The notes beneath the pieces are model-generated. The model was given only the letters and a program-made list of their open reading frames with translations, did not search any database and had not been told where the DNA came from. The translations under genes and the position numbers were made by a program. 64,000 nt of DNA from Bradyrhizobium sp. SRS-191 (GTDB taxonomy: Bacteria > Pseudomonadota > Alphaproteobacteria > Rhizobiales > Xanthobacteraceae). Within the stretch, counting starts at the first letter, position 1. Each line of letters starts with the position of its first letter. This document shows, piece by piece, positions 1 through 7,735 of the stretch. Location: the NCBI RefSeq assembly GCF_024586915.1, contig NZ_JANBVS010000028.1, forward strand, positions 1-64,000, read 5' to 3'.

Positions 1-140
1 TCGGCGTTCTTGCCCCCATCGCCCGCGCGAGCCGTCACAGCATCGACAGCGAACTTGACCTCAGCATCGAGAGGCCAGGACCACACGACTTCGCCGTCCG
101 TGTCGGCAAGGCGCTCGTCGAGCGCCGCCACCACGTCCAT
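1..140 (-). CDS. 5' end of an unidentified protein (partial)
   Basis: An open minus-strand frame begins with ATG at 140 and runs off the left edge of the window. It encodes about 46 residues, starting MDVVAALDERLADTDGE. A GAGGTGG ribosome-binding site lies 6 bases before the ATG, which supports this start over the in-frame GTG at 155. The visible part is acidic and soluble-looking, with no signal peptide or membrane segment. I do not recognise the family. The plus-strand frame over the same bases has a poor composition (Ser/Thr/Arg/Ala) and was judged a shadow. Confidence 0.5.
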   Translation of the reverse strand, partial: MDVVAALDERLADTDGEVVWSWPLDAEVKFAVDAVTARAGDGGKNA

Positions 141-411
141 CGCAGCCCACCTCACGTTCGTGACGACGCGTCCGTCCCTCTGCTCGAGGCGGGGTGGAGT
201 GAGATAACCACACCTTCCATAAAAACGCAAGATATTTATATTTTTCAGAATTTCACGTCAGGAACGTTCCGTGCGGCGCGGCGATATCGACCGAAAGGGT
301 ATGAGTGCGCAAAGAGCACACCCAACATCTCTTCCCGAACCGCCACTGCGGATACGAAGTGGATGCTATAGGCATCCCCACTTCACCCTCTCCTGCCCAG
401 GACGTCTCTGC

Positions 412-1065
412 GTGCCGCTCATCATCTTCGACTTCGACGGCACGCTGGTCGACAGCCGCGCGCTGATCCTGGAATGCCATCGCACCGTCTTCACTGAATT
501 CGGCTTGCCGGTGCCGTCCGCACCGGACAGCCTTGCCCTGATCGGCCGCTCGCTGGAGCTCGTGCTGGTCGAACTCGCAGGCGCTGACGCACCTGTGCAG
601 GACATGGTGAGCGCCTATGGGCGGCGGCTGCCGCGGCTGCGGGCCGATCCGCTATTTGCGGAAGCACCGTTCGGCGGCGTCGCAGAGCTTCTCCATGACC
701 TCAGCCGCAGATCAGAGACGCAGCTCGGCATCTCGACCGGTCACACCTCGACAGCCGTCGTACCCGCGCTCGCGGCGCTCGGCTGGCGCGACTGGTTCAG
801 CACCATCCAGGCCGCCGACATGGCACCGTCGAAGCCGCATCCCGCCATGTTGCTGCAGGCCATGGCGGCGACCGGCGCTATGGCCGGCGACACCGTGTTC
901 ATCGGCGACACCAGCTTTGACATGCAGATGGCCAAGGCTGCGGGAGTTAGAGGCATCGGCGTGACCTGGGGCTATCACACGACTGAGCAGCTCGAGGAGG
1001 CTGGCGCGAGTGGGGTGGTGAAGACGGTGAGTGAGCTGCGGGCGCGGCTGGGAGAGCTGCGTTAG
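412..1065 (+). CDS. HAD-family hydrolase, phosphoglycolate-phosphatase-like
   Basis: This is a 217-residue haloacid dehalogenase superfamily phosphatase. Motif I is FDFDGTLVDS near residue 6, with the nucleophile and acid/base aspartates. Motif II is the Ser/Thr in GISTGHTS, motif III the Lys in KPHP, and motif IV the acidic FIGDTSFD. The helical cap between motifs I and II is typical of subfamily IA (Gph-like). The frame is open upstream, but the GTG at 412 places the Asp-containing strand at the very N-terminus, as in the family, and has an AGGA about 9 bases upstream. Substrate cannot be read from sequence; 2-phosphoglycolate or another small phosphate ester is an inference. The gene stands alone and is followed by a repeat element. 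Confidence 0.85.
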   Translation: MPLIIFDFDGTLVDSRALILECHRTVFTEFGLPVPSAPDSLALIGRSLELVLVELAGADAPVQDMVSAYGRRLPRLRADPLFAEAPFGGVAELLHDLSRRSETQLGISTGHTSTAVVPALAALGWRDWFSTIQAADMAPSKPHPAMLLQAMAATGAMAGDTVFIGDTSFDMQMAKAAGVRGIGVTWGYHTTEQLEEAGASGVVKTVSELRARLGELR

Positions 1066-1099
1066 ATGTCCAATGAAACAGGGCGGCCTCCGCACCGCT

Positions 1100-1316
1100 G
1101 TGCGATACAGTGCCCTCGCCCCTTGCGGGAGAGGGCAGCACCGGCAGAGCCTCAAATTCGCTCGGGTGAGGGGTTCTCTCAGCGAACAACGCGCGTGGAG
1201 AGAACCCCTCACCCAACCGAGCCCGCAGCGCTGTCCTACATGCCCTCTCCCGCCCTGGCGAAGCTTCGCTTCGCCTTGGGGGCGAGGGCACAGTCAAGGC
1301 CATCATACCCGCGGTA
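1100..1316. repeat. Intergenic inverted-repeat element (family A)
   Basis: The space after the HAD gene is filled with palindromic sequence. A perfect 17-bp inverted repeat has arms at 1164-1180 and 1198-1214 (gggtgaggggttctctc) around a 17-base loop. It is followed by a ggcgaagc/gcttcgcc hairpin at 1257-1275 inside a larger ccctc...gaggg dyad. The core gcgaagcttcgct recurs at 58618-58630 in a second element with the same ccctc/gaggg flanks. Elements like this are common in intergenic regions of Bradyrhizobium and relatives. They can act as transcript-end structures, but no T-tract follows here. Confidence 0.7.
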
Positions 1317-1359
1317 GGACTAAAAGGGATCTGCTACAAAGAACCACCTCCGCCGCGTC

Positions 1360-1842
1360 TCAATCCGGCAGATTCGTAAACTTCGGCCGCCAGACGCCGA
1401 GGATGACGTTCACCGTCGCGACGCCGAGCATGACCCAGATGGCGCCCTGCTCGGTGCCGAAATTGGGGGCGAGCGTGGCGGGATCGATCTGGCCGGCGAC
1501 GGCGCGGGCGGCTTCGTCGGCGGCTTCCTGCATCGGGCCCTGCACGGCGGCAAAGCCCCATTCGAAGACGAGGATGCCGGAGGCGAGCTTGGCGAGCGCC
1601 CAGCCGGCGCTGTGCAGCGCACGGTTGATGGCGATGGCGAGCAGGCCGGCCACCAGCGTCAGGCCGAGCGAGGGGAAGAAGACGTAGCGGACGATGGCGC
1701 CCATCGCGGCACGCATTTCGGCGTAGTGCGAGAGGGACACCGAGGGCTGCGGGATCAGGCCGAGCAGCACGACGAGACAGGCCATCGCGCCCATCATGCC
1801 GATCGCGCCCATCGTATGCAGGAACTTCATCAGCCGTCGCAT
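1360..1842 (-). CDS. Small integral membrane protein, DUF2269-like
   Basis: The 160-residue protein starts MRRLMKFLHTMGAIG and has four hydrophobic segments: about residues 7-28, 48-72, 80-100 and 130-150. Histidine in the first helix (FLHTMG) and the overall size resemble small DUF2269-type or cytochrome-b-like membrane proteins, but the match is weak. The ATG at 1842 has GGGGGA about 8 bases upstream. An upstream extension in the same frame is Arg-rich and not membrane-like, so it was excluded. Function is unknown. The next gene upstream on the same strand begins 632 bases away and need not be co-transcribed. Confidence 0.65.
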   Translation of the reverse strand: MRRLMKFLHTMGAIGMMGAMACLVVLLGLIPQPSVSLSHYAEMRAAMGAIVRYVFFPSLGLTLVAGLLAIAINRALHSAGWALAKLASGILVFEWGFAAVQGPMQEAADEAARAVAGQIDPATLAPNFGTEQGAIWVMLGVATVNVILGVWRPKFTNLPD

Positions 1843-1985
1843 GGCGTCGTCCCCCGGATGTCGCGAACAGGGAAGTCGGAGGGGCCGCTGGTCCCATCCG
1901 TGGCCGCTGCGGCGCAAAAGCGCACGCGCCGGCCACACTGTACTATACGATCGATCGGCCGCCGCGGTTCATCCGATCTCGCCGT

Positions 1986-2474
1986 CTACCAGTATCGCGT
2001 GCCCGGTGCGCCCTTGAACGGGCCGACCACGGCCGAGGTGATCCAGCCGCCATAGAAATCGCCCTCTTGCGCCGCGACGCGCTCATCGCCGACGAAGCAG
2101 TCGTCGACGCGGGATGCGTAGAAGGCCAAATGGCCCGCGATCGGCGCAAAAGAGGGTGTCGGCTGCTCGTAGCTCCACGCCGCCTGCTCCGACAGGCGGC
2201 CATCGACCGCCAGCGTCCAATAGCCGGCGACGCCCTTGAACTCGCAAAACGAGCGGCCGGGCGCAGGACGCAGCCATCGCATCGCAACATGCTGTGGCGG
2301 CAGGTAATAGACCGGCGGATGGCTGGTCTCGAGCACGCGATAACCGTCCTGGGTGTCGGCGATCGTCACGCCTGCGAACACGACGCGCAGCCGCGCCGTA
2401 CAGCGCTCGAGGCGCGGCGGCCGCGGATAATCCCACACCGACTCCTGGCCTGGTCCTGGCGCGATGCGTTGCAT
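1986..2474 (-). CDS. DUF427 domain protein
   Basis: This is a 162-residue single-domain protein with the DUF427 pattern: WDYPRPPRLE near the N-terminus, VFAGVTIADT, TSHPPVYYLPPQHV, and FCEFKGVAGYWTL followed by SFAPIAGHLAFYAS. Members are small beta-rich cytoplasmic proteins of unproven biochemical role. Two in-frame ATGs are 6 bases apart. The GGGAG element sits 8 bases before the second one (2474) but only 2-3 before the first, so I chose 2474. The neighbouring metallo-beta-lactamase-fold gene on the same strand ends 110 bases upstream, so a shared transcript is possible. Confidence 0.8.
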   Translation of the reverse strand: MQRIAPGPGQESVWDYPRPPRLERCTARLRVVFAGVTIADTQDGYRVLETSHPPVYYLPPQHVAMRWLRPAPGRSFCEFKGVAGYWTLAVDGRLSEQAAWSYEQPTPSFAPIAGHLAFYASRVDDCFVGDERVAAQEGDFYGGWITSAVVGPFKGAPGTRYW

Positions 2475-2583
2475 GACCATGTCTCCCTGTGCGGCCGCAC
2501 GGCCGCCTTCAGCGAGATAACGAGGGAGGCAGCAATGAGGATCAATCAGGGAAGCAGCGCATTCAGCGCGGCCTCATGCATCC

Positions 2584-3387
2584 TCAGGCGATCGCCGCGA
2601 GATAGCGCGTCACGGAGCGGTCGAAGGCTGCCTTGCCGTCCTCGGCGACGTTCTTCTGCCACCACGCGCCGTAGATCCGCTCGAACGCCAGCGGCGCCAC
2701 CGCATTGGCGATGCGGCGCACGGCGGCGGGGCCGAGCGGGATGTAGTTCGGATAGGAATACATGAAGCTGACGTGGCGACGGTCCATCGCGACCATCGCG
2801 ATGTCGCCGGCGAACAGCGCGCCCTTACCGCCGGCGCCGTTGCGCCAATGAAGCATGGTCGCGCCCGCAAAATGGCCGCCGGTGCGCAGCAGCCTGATGT
2901 CGTCGGAGATCTGCAGCGCGTCGCCGGTCCAGGGCACGATGGAGGGATGTGGCCGGGTGACGAAGGCGGCGTCATCGCCATGCAGATAGGCCGGCGCGTT
3001 GCCGAAGGCCGCGCTCCAATCGGCGACCGCGCCATAATAATGCGGATGCGAGATCGCGATCGCCTTGAGCCCGCCGAGCGCCCGCACCTCCGCGATCGCC
3101 GCCTCGGTCGCCAGGGGGATGCAGTCCCACATCACGCAGCCGTCCGGCTCCGGGATCAGCAGCGCGCGCTGGCCGATCGCGAAGCTCGGCTCCAGGGCGA
3201 GGCCGGTCAGGCCATCGTCCTCGCGGCAGACCACCTTGTGGCGCGCCGCGAGCTCGTCGCGGCTGAGGAAGCTCTGGCCTTTCCAGTTCACATATTGCCG
3301 CTCGTCCTCGCAGACGACGCAATGGGCCGGCGGCGACGGCTTGTCGGGAAACTGCGCGCCGCATTGTGAGCAGGTCCAGAGAGCCAT
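2584..3387 (-). CDS. Zinc-ribbon metallo-beta-lactamase-fold protein with altered metal motif
   Basis: The protein has 267 residues. Cys6-x2-Cys9 and Cys23-x2-Cys26 form a small N-terminal zinc-ribbon-like module, followed by a metallo-beta-lactamase fold. The usual HxHxDH signature is replaced by His114-Pro-His116-Tyr-Tyr-Gly, so the Asp and third His are absent. Later metal-site positions are kept, with His172 in GGHFAG and Asp195 in FAGDIAM. The fold family includes hydrolases and oxidoreductases; with a reduced metal site the activity here is uncertain, possibly mononuclear. No signal peptide is visible, so it is probably cytoplasmic. It lies upstream of the DUF427 gene on the same strand and is divergent from the cyanuric acid hydrolase-family gene. 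Confidence 0.75.
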   Translation of the reverse strand: MALWTCSQCGAQFPDKPSPPAHCVVCEDERQYVNWKGQSFLSRDELAARHKVVCREDDGLTGLALEPSFAIGQRALLIPEPDGCVMWDCIPLATEAAIAEVRALGGLKAIAISHPHYYGAVADWSAAFGNAPAYLHGDDAAFVTRPHPSIVPWTGDALQISDDIRLLRTGGHFAGATMLHWRNGAGGKGALFAGDIAMVAMDRRHVSFMYSYPNYIPLGPAAVRRIANAVAPLAFERIYGAWWQKNVAEDGKAAFDRSVTRYLAAIA

Positions 3388-3509
3388 GGATCACCGGGAC
3401 GTTCGAAGTGGGATAAGGCGAGGATAGCATGCCGGCCATCCCGCAACAGCATCGCGCGCGGCATCGTGATTGCCTATCGTCGGCGCGACACTCATCGGAG
3501 CTCCCGGAC

Positions 3510-4625
3510 ATGCCGACCGCCTATCGCCGCGCCGCCGTTCACCGCCTGCCGATGCGAGGGCCCGACGATGTCGGCGCGCTGCAGGCGGCGATCGCGCAAG
3601 GCGCGATCGACCCGGCCGGCATCGTCGCCATTCTCGGCAAGACCGAGGGCAATGGCTGCGTCAACGACTTCACCCGCGCCTTCGCCGTGCGCTCGCTCGA
3701 GACGCTGCTCGGACAGCATCTGCCGGCGGAGGCCGTCCGGCAGATCGCGATGGTGATGTCCGGCGGCACCGAGGGCGCGCTGTCGCCGCACATGATCGTG
3801 TTCGAGGCCCGCAAGGATGACGCCGGCACGCCGCGCGCCCACCCGACATCCCTGGCGCTGGGGCGCGCGCGGACGCCGGTGCTCCCGAGCGAGCATCTCG
3901 GCCGGCTGCAGCAGGTCGAGCAGGTTGCAGCCGGCGTGCGCGCCGCGATGGCCGATGCGGGCATCAAGGATCCTGTCGACGTCCACTACGTCCAGGTGAA
4001 ATGCCCGCTGCTGACGATGGAGCGGATCGAGGCGGCGGAGGCGCGCGGTGCCCGCACGGCCGTGCGCGATACGCTGAAGTCGATGGGCTTTTCACGCGGC
4101 GCGTCAGCCCTCGGTGTCGGCGTCGCGCTCGACGAGATCGCGCTCTCGGACATCTCCGATGCTGATATCTGCGCGGACTATGCGCGCTACAGCGAGCGCG
4201 CCGCGACCTCGGGCGGGGTCGAGCTGCTCGATCACGAGATCATGGTGGCCGGCATGTCCGCCGACTGGACCGGCCCGCTCGGCATCGACCACGCCGTCAT
4301 GCGCGATGCGATCGACATCGAGCCCGCGCGGGCCGCCCTGGCGCGGCTCGGCCTGACTGTGGCGGGCCAGGTGCCGGAGGCCGCGCGCGGCCGCATCGCC
4401 GCGGTGCTGGCCAAGGCGGAGGCGGCGCAGAGCGGCAAGCTGCGGGGACGCCGGCATACGATGCTCGACGACAGCGACATCTCCTCGACCCGCCATGCCC
4501 GCGCCTTCGTCGGGGGCGCCCTGGCCGGATTGTTCGGCTTCACCGACCTGTTCGTCTCCGGCGGCGCCGAGCATCAGGGCCCGGACGGCGGCGGACCGAT
4601 CGCGATCATCGCCGACCGAGGCTGA
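3510..4625 (+). CDS. Cyanuric acid amidohydrolase / barbiturase family enzyme
   Basis: This is a 371-residue ring-opening amidohydrolase of the AtzD/TrzD/barbiturase family, which hydrolyses the amide of cyanuric acid or barbiturate. The three internally repeated units each show a Lys and a Ser: Lys44 (ILGKTEGN) with Ser84 (MSGGTEG), Lys164 (VKCPLLT) with Ser234 (TSGGVE), and Lys302 (LAKAEA) with Ser350 (VSGGAEHQGPDGG). This matches the three Ser-Lys pairs known in the family. Arg196 in GFSRGAS is the expected substrate-contact region. The ATG at 3510 has CGGAG about 9 bases upstream, and length matches the family (about 360-370). No other s-triazine pathway gene is nearby, so the physiological ring substrate is open. 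Confidence 0.88.
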   Translation: MPTAYRRAAVHRLPMRGPDDVGALQAAIAQGAIDPAGIVAILGKTEGNGCVNDFTRAFAVRSLETLLGQHLPAEAVRQIAMVMSGGTEGALSPHMIVFEARKDDAGTPRAHPTSLALGRARTPVLPSEHLGRLQQVEQVAAGVRAAMADAGIKDPVDVHYVQVKCPLLTMERIEAAEARGARTAVRDTLKSMGFSRGASALGVGVALDEIALSDISDADICADYARYSERAATSGGVELLDHEIMVAGMSADWTGPLGIDHAVMRDAIDIEPARAALARLGLTVAGQVPEAARGRIAAVLAKAEAAQSGKLRGRRHTMLDDSDISSTRHARAFVGGALAGLFGFTDLFVSGGAEHQGPDGGGPIAIIADRG

Positions 4626-4894
4626 TCGCGGGGGCGGCTGCAGGAAGTGGAGAAGCCTGCGGCCACTCCGCCCTTTCGCTGAGATCACGGTATCTCAGAA
4701 CCTATCGGCGCGGCATCAGCACCAGATGCGACTGATTATCACATGCATGAGGTACGATCTTCCCAGTCCAGCCATCGACAGAACCAGTTTTGGTCCCATT
4801 GCGCCTCCTTGTTGAGAGGCGTTCGCAATTGGAACGGGCCGATTGCGAGCCACGAACCAGAGTTCAGTTCTGCGTACCGATGGGGTGGTTGAGT

Positions 4895-7303
4895 ATGGGA
4901 CAAGCCGTTTTTCCAGCAAGCCTGCGCGCCGGGGCGGCGCATCGAGGGGGCGCCGCCCCCGATCTGACCGGGAGGGACATCTCCGGGGTGAAGGTGTCGG
5001 CGGTGGCAAGCCTGATCGCGGTGGCATCGTTCTCCGGCGCCGAGGCGCAACAGGCGCCGCTGCCGTCCGTCACCGTCGAAGCACCGGCTGCGCGCACCAA
5101 GCCGGCGGCCTCGCGGCCGTCGGCCGACCAGGTCCGCGCCCGCAGCGCGCTGCGCCGGGCCGCCCGCCAGCAGCAGCAACAGCAGGCGCCCGCCGGCCCG
5201 CAGACGCCGCCCGATGCCAATCCTTATGCCGACGCAGCCGCGCCCTATAAGGTCGACCGCGTCGCCTCCGGCAAGTTCACCGAGAAGCTGGTCAACACGC
5301 CAAAGACGATCACCGTGATGAGCAAGGAGGTGATGGAGGACAAGCGCATCACCACCTTGAAGGAGGTCGGCCGCTCCACCGCCGGCGTGACGCTCGGCTC
5401 CGGCGAGGGCGGCAACGCGTTCGGCGACCGCTTCTTCATCCGCGGCTTCGATGCGCGCAACGACATCTTCATCGACGGCATCCGCGATCCCGCGGTGTCG
5501 GTGCGCGAGAACTTCTTCACCGAGCAGGTCGAGATCCTGCGCGGGCCTGCGTCGGCCTATGCCGGACGCGGCACCGCCGGCGGCGCGATCAACATCATCA
5601 CCAAGCAGGCCGGCGACCGTAATTTCTATAACGCCGAGTCGACCATCGGCACCGACCAGACCAAGCGCGTGACGCTCGACGTCAACCAGTCGATCTCGCC
5701 GACCTTCGCGGTGCGCACCGGCGGCCTGTTCCAGGACGCCAATGTGGCGGGACGCGACCACGTCACCGACGACCGCTGGGGCGGCTTCATCTCGACCAAG
5801 TGGACGCCGAACGATTCGGTGAAGGTGACGACCAACTACGTCCACACCGATCTCTCAGGCTATCCGGATTTCGGCGTGCCGTTCTACAAGCAGGGCAACA
5901 TTCCGGCGACCTCGGCCGGCATCCCCCGCAACACCTGGTACGGCTTCCTCAACCGCGACTTCCAGGCGGCGCGGCAGGATTTCGGCACGCTGGCGGGCGA
6001 GCTCAAGCTCAGCGACAGCGTCACCTTCTCGAGCAAGCTGCGCGGCGAGCATTCCGAGCTGAACTATATCGGCACCCTGCCCAATGCGAGCGTGGCGGGG
6101 ACGGCGAACGCCGACCCGACCAAATGGATCTTCAACGCCAGCGCGCAGAGCCGCTACCAGCTGGTCGACAACTGGGCCAACCAGAACGATCTGACGTTCA
6201 AATACGACACCGGCCCGGTCAAGCACACCACGGTGATGGGCACCGAGTTCTCCAAGGAGAACATCTCGATCGACCGCTACGCCGGCCTGACCTCCGAGGC
6301 GTTCGGCAGCCAAGGCACCACCGGCGGCGGACTGCAGAACCAGAGCATGTTCAGCCCCGGCTATACCAACCTGCCGTTCACCACCGTGCCCTATCTGACC
6401 GGCAATCCGACGCGCTACGATGTCGACAGCAAGAGCGCCTATGTCATCGACACCGCGAACTGGCGCGACACGCTGATCTTCACCGGCGGCCTGCGCTATG
6501 ACGGCTATGCCATGCGCTCGTCGAACAACACGGCGTCGGCGTCTGTCGATTCCGACCTGATCAACTACAATCTCGGCCTGGTCTACAAGCCGCTGCCGAT
6601 CGGCAGCCTCTACGCGGCCTATGCGACCTCGGCCAATCCGTTCGGCTCCGAGCTCGACGGCACCGCGACGGATTACGGCGGCATCCCGCCGAACAGCACC
6701 ATCATCCTCGGGCCGGAGCGCAACAAGGGCGCCGAAATCGGCACCAAATGGGAGCTGTTCGATCGCCATCTCCTGGTGACCGGCGCACTGTTCCAGACCA
6801 CCAAGGACAATGCCCGCGAGACCGTCAACGGCCTGCTGACCTCCGGCGCCGCCTATCGCATCCAGGGCATCGACATCGAGGCCGAGGGCAAGCTGACCGA
6901 TCGCTGGAGCATCTTCGGCGGGCTGGTGCTGATGCAGTCCAAGGTGACGCAGAGCGGCGTCGCCTCCAACACCGGCCTGCAGCTCGCCAACATCGCCCAC
7001 CAGTCGCTGAGCGTGCTCTCCAAGTACAAGTTCGACGACGGCTGGGAGATCGGCGGCCAGGCGGTGTACCGCTCAAAGGTGTTCGGCGGCACCTTCGCGG
7101 CCAACACCGGCAACGAGCTGCCGAGCTACTGGCGCTTCGATGCCTTCATCGAGAAGCAGTTCGACAAGAACTGGAGCGCCAAGCTCTACGCCCAGAACAT
7201 CACCAACCAGCTCTATTACGATACGTTCTACCGCAGCAACGTGCCGTTTACGCAGGTCGCGCCGGGACGTGCCTTCTACCTGATCACCACCGCGAAGTTC
7301 TGA
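4895..7303 (+). CDS. TonB-dependent siderophore receptor, Fiu/catecholate type (copy 1)
   Basis: This is an 802-residue outer-membrane receptor for ferric siderophores, energised by TonB-ExbB-ExbD. Order: extended N-terminus, hydrophobic signal segment around residues 30-51 ending AEA, six glutamines at 92-97, plug domain with NAFGDRFFIRGF, IFIDGIRD and VEILRGP, then a 22-strand-type barrel ending in the terminal Phe. The plug motifs and the downstream piuC-like gene point to catecholate siderophores, as for E. coli Fiu with YbiX; the ligand itself is inferred. The second in-frame Met (4895) has GGGGTGG at ideal distance, so it was preferred to the ATG at 4880. It is a tandem paralogue of the next receptor, and the similarity extends upstream of the start. 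Confidence 0.9.
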   Translation: MGQAVFPASLRAGAAHRGGAAPDLTGRDISGVKVSAVASLIAVASFSGAEAQQAPLPSVTVEAPAARTKPAASRPSADQVRARSALRRAARQQQQQQAPAGPQTPPDANPYADAAAPYKVDRVASGKFTEKLVNTPKTITVMSKEVMEDKRITTLKEVGRSTAGVTLGSGEGGNAFGDRFFIRGFDARNDIFIDGIRDPAVSVRENFFTEQVEILRGPASAYAGRGTAGGAINIITKQAGDRNFYNAESTIGTDQTKRVTLDVNQSISPTFAVRTGGLFQDANVAGRDHVTDDRWGGFISTKWTPNDSVKVTTNYVHTDLSGYPDFGVPFYKQGNIPATSAGIPRNTWYGFLNRDFQAARQDFGTLAGELKLSDSVTFSSKLRGEHSELNYIGTLPNASVAGTANADPTKWIFNASAQSRYQLVDNWANQNDLTFKYDTGPVKHTTVMGTEFSKENISIDRYAGLTSEAFGSQGTTGGGLQNQSMFSPGYTNLPFTTVPYLTGNPTRYDVDSKSAYVIDTANWRDTLIFTGGLRYDGYAMRSSNNTASASVDSDLINYNLGLVYKPLPIGSLYAAYATSANPFGSELDGTATDYGGIPPNSTIILGPERNKGAEIGTKWELFDRHLLVTGALFQTTKDNARETVNGLLTSGAAYRIQGIDIEAEGKLTDRWSIFGGLVLMQSKVTQSGVASNTGLQLANIAHQSLSVLSKYKFDDGWEIGGQAVYRSKVFGGTFAANTGNELPSYWRFDAFIEKQFDKNWSAKLYAQNITNQLYYDTFYRSNVPFTQVAPGRAFYLITTAKF

Positions 7304-7341
7304 ACAGGCCGATCACGAACACGCAACGATGTTGCCGGATT

Positions 7342-7368
7342 CCCGCCGCACCCCGCCGGTGCGGCGGG
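7342..7368 (+). terminator. Strong GC hairpin between the receptor genes
   Basis: The arms cccgccgcacc (7342-7352) and ggtgcggcggg (7358-7368) form a perfect 11-bp stem with a 5-base loop, 38 bases after the stop of receptor 1. No T-tract follows, so this is a transcript-stabilising or attenuating structure rather than a classical intrinsic terminator. Confidence 0.45.
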
Positions 7369-7532
7369 TGCGACGGCGAGACGAAACGCCGCAGTCTGAG
7401 ACATTCCGACGCAGGTATTCGCATCATCCAGTGGTATCGGGTGCTGCCATTCGCCTGATCAGGGATTGAAGCGCATCAATGCGCGCAACCAGGAGGTTTC
7501 ATCTGTTGCCGCGACGCGACAGCTTGCGAGCA

Positions 7533-7551
7533 ATTGTCATTATCAGCAATC
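7533..7551. promoter_or_regulatory. Candidate Fur-like operator upstream of receptor 2
   Basis: On the minus strand the bases 7544 down to 7533 read GATAATGACAAT, which agrees with 11 of 12 bases of the first part of the classical Fur box. The second half is not conserved. Position, in front of an iron-siderophore receptor leader, makes it plausible. Rhizobia often use Irr, RirA or Mur instead, so confidence is low. Confidence 0.25.
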
Positions 7552-7735
7552 GAAGGAAACATTTCGCATTCCGGCCATGAGCGGAACCAGCTTTGGACCC
7601 CTTTCCCCGCTTCTTGACTTGCATTCGCAACTGGCCGCGCCGGTTGCGGCGTTCAACGAACCCGAGGTCCCCAAGGGGGAACTCCAGGGTTCCAAGCCCA
7701 AGTCTCAAGTTGCGTAACGAATGGGGTGGTCGAGT

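Larger units (their letters stand above)
7304..7735. other. Inter-receptor region
   Basis: These 432 bases separate the two receptor genes and hold no credible gene. A strong hairpin follows copy 1, and a possible Fur-like half-site precedes copy 2. Bases from about 7588 onward resemble the leader of copy 1 from about 4780 (for example aaccag-tttgg-ccc and ttcgcaa-tgg), so the duplicated unit included the leader. Confidence 0.6.

Noticed and set aside
4731-4750. Iron box before receptor 1
   Set aside because: ctgattatcac only loosely resembles a Fur or Irr site and does not match the candidate site before receptor 2.
5180-5200. Gln-codon run in both receptors as a phase-variation tract
   Set aside because: The codons are mixed CAG/CAA, the run is only six long, and both copies have the same length, so slippage switching is not supported.
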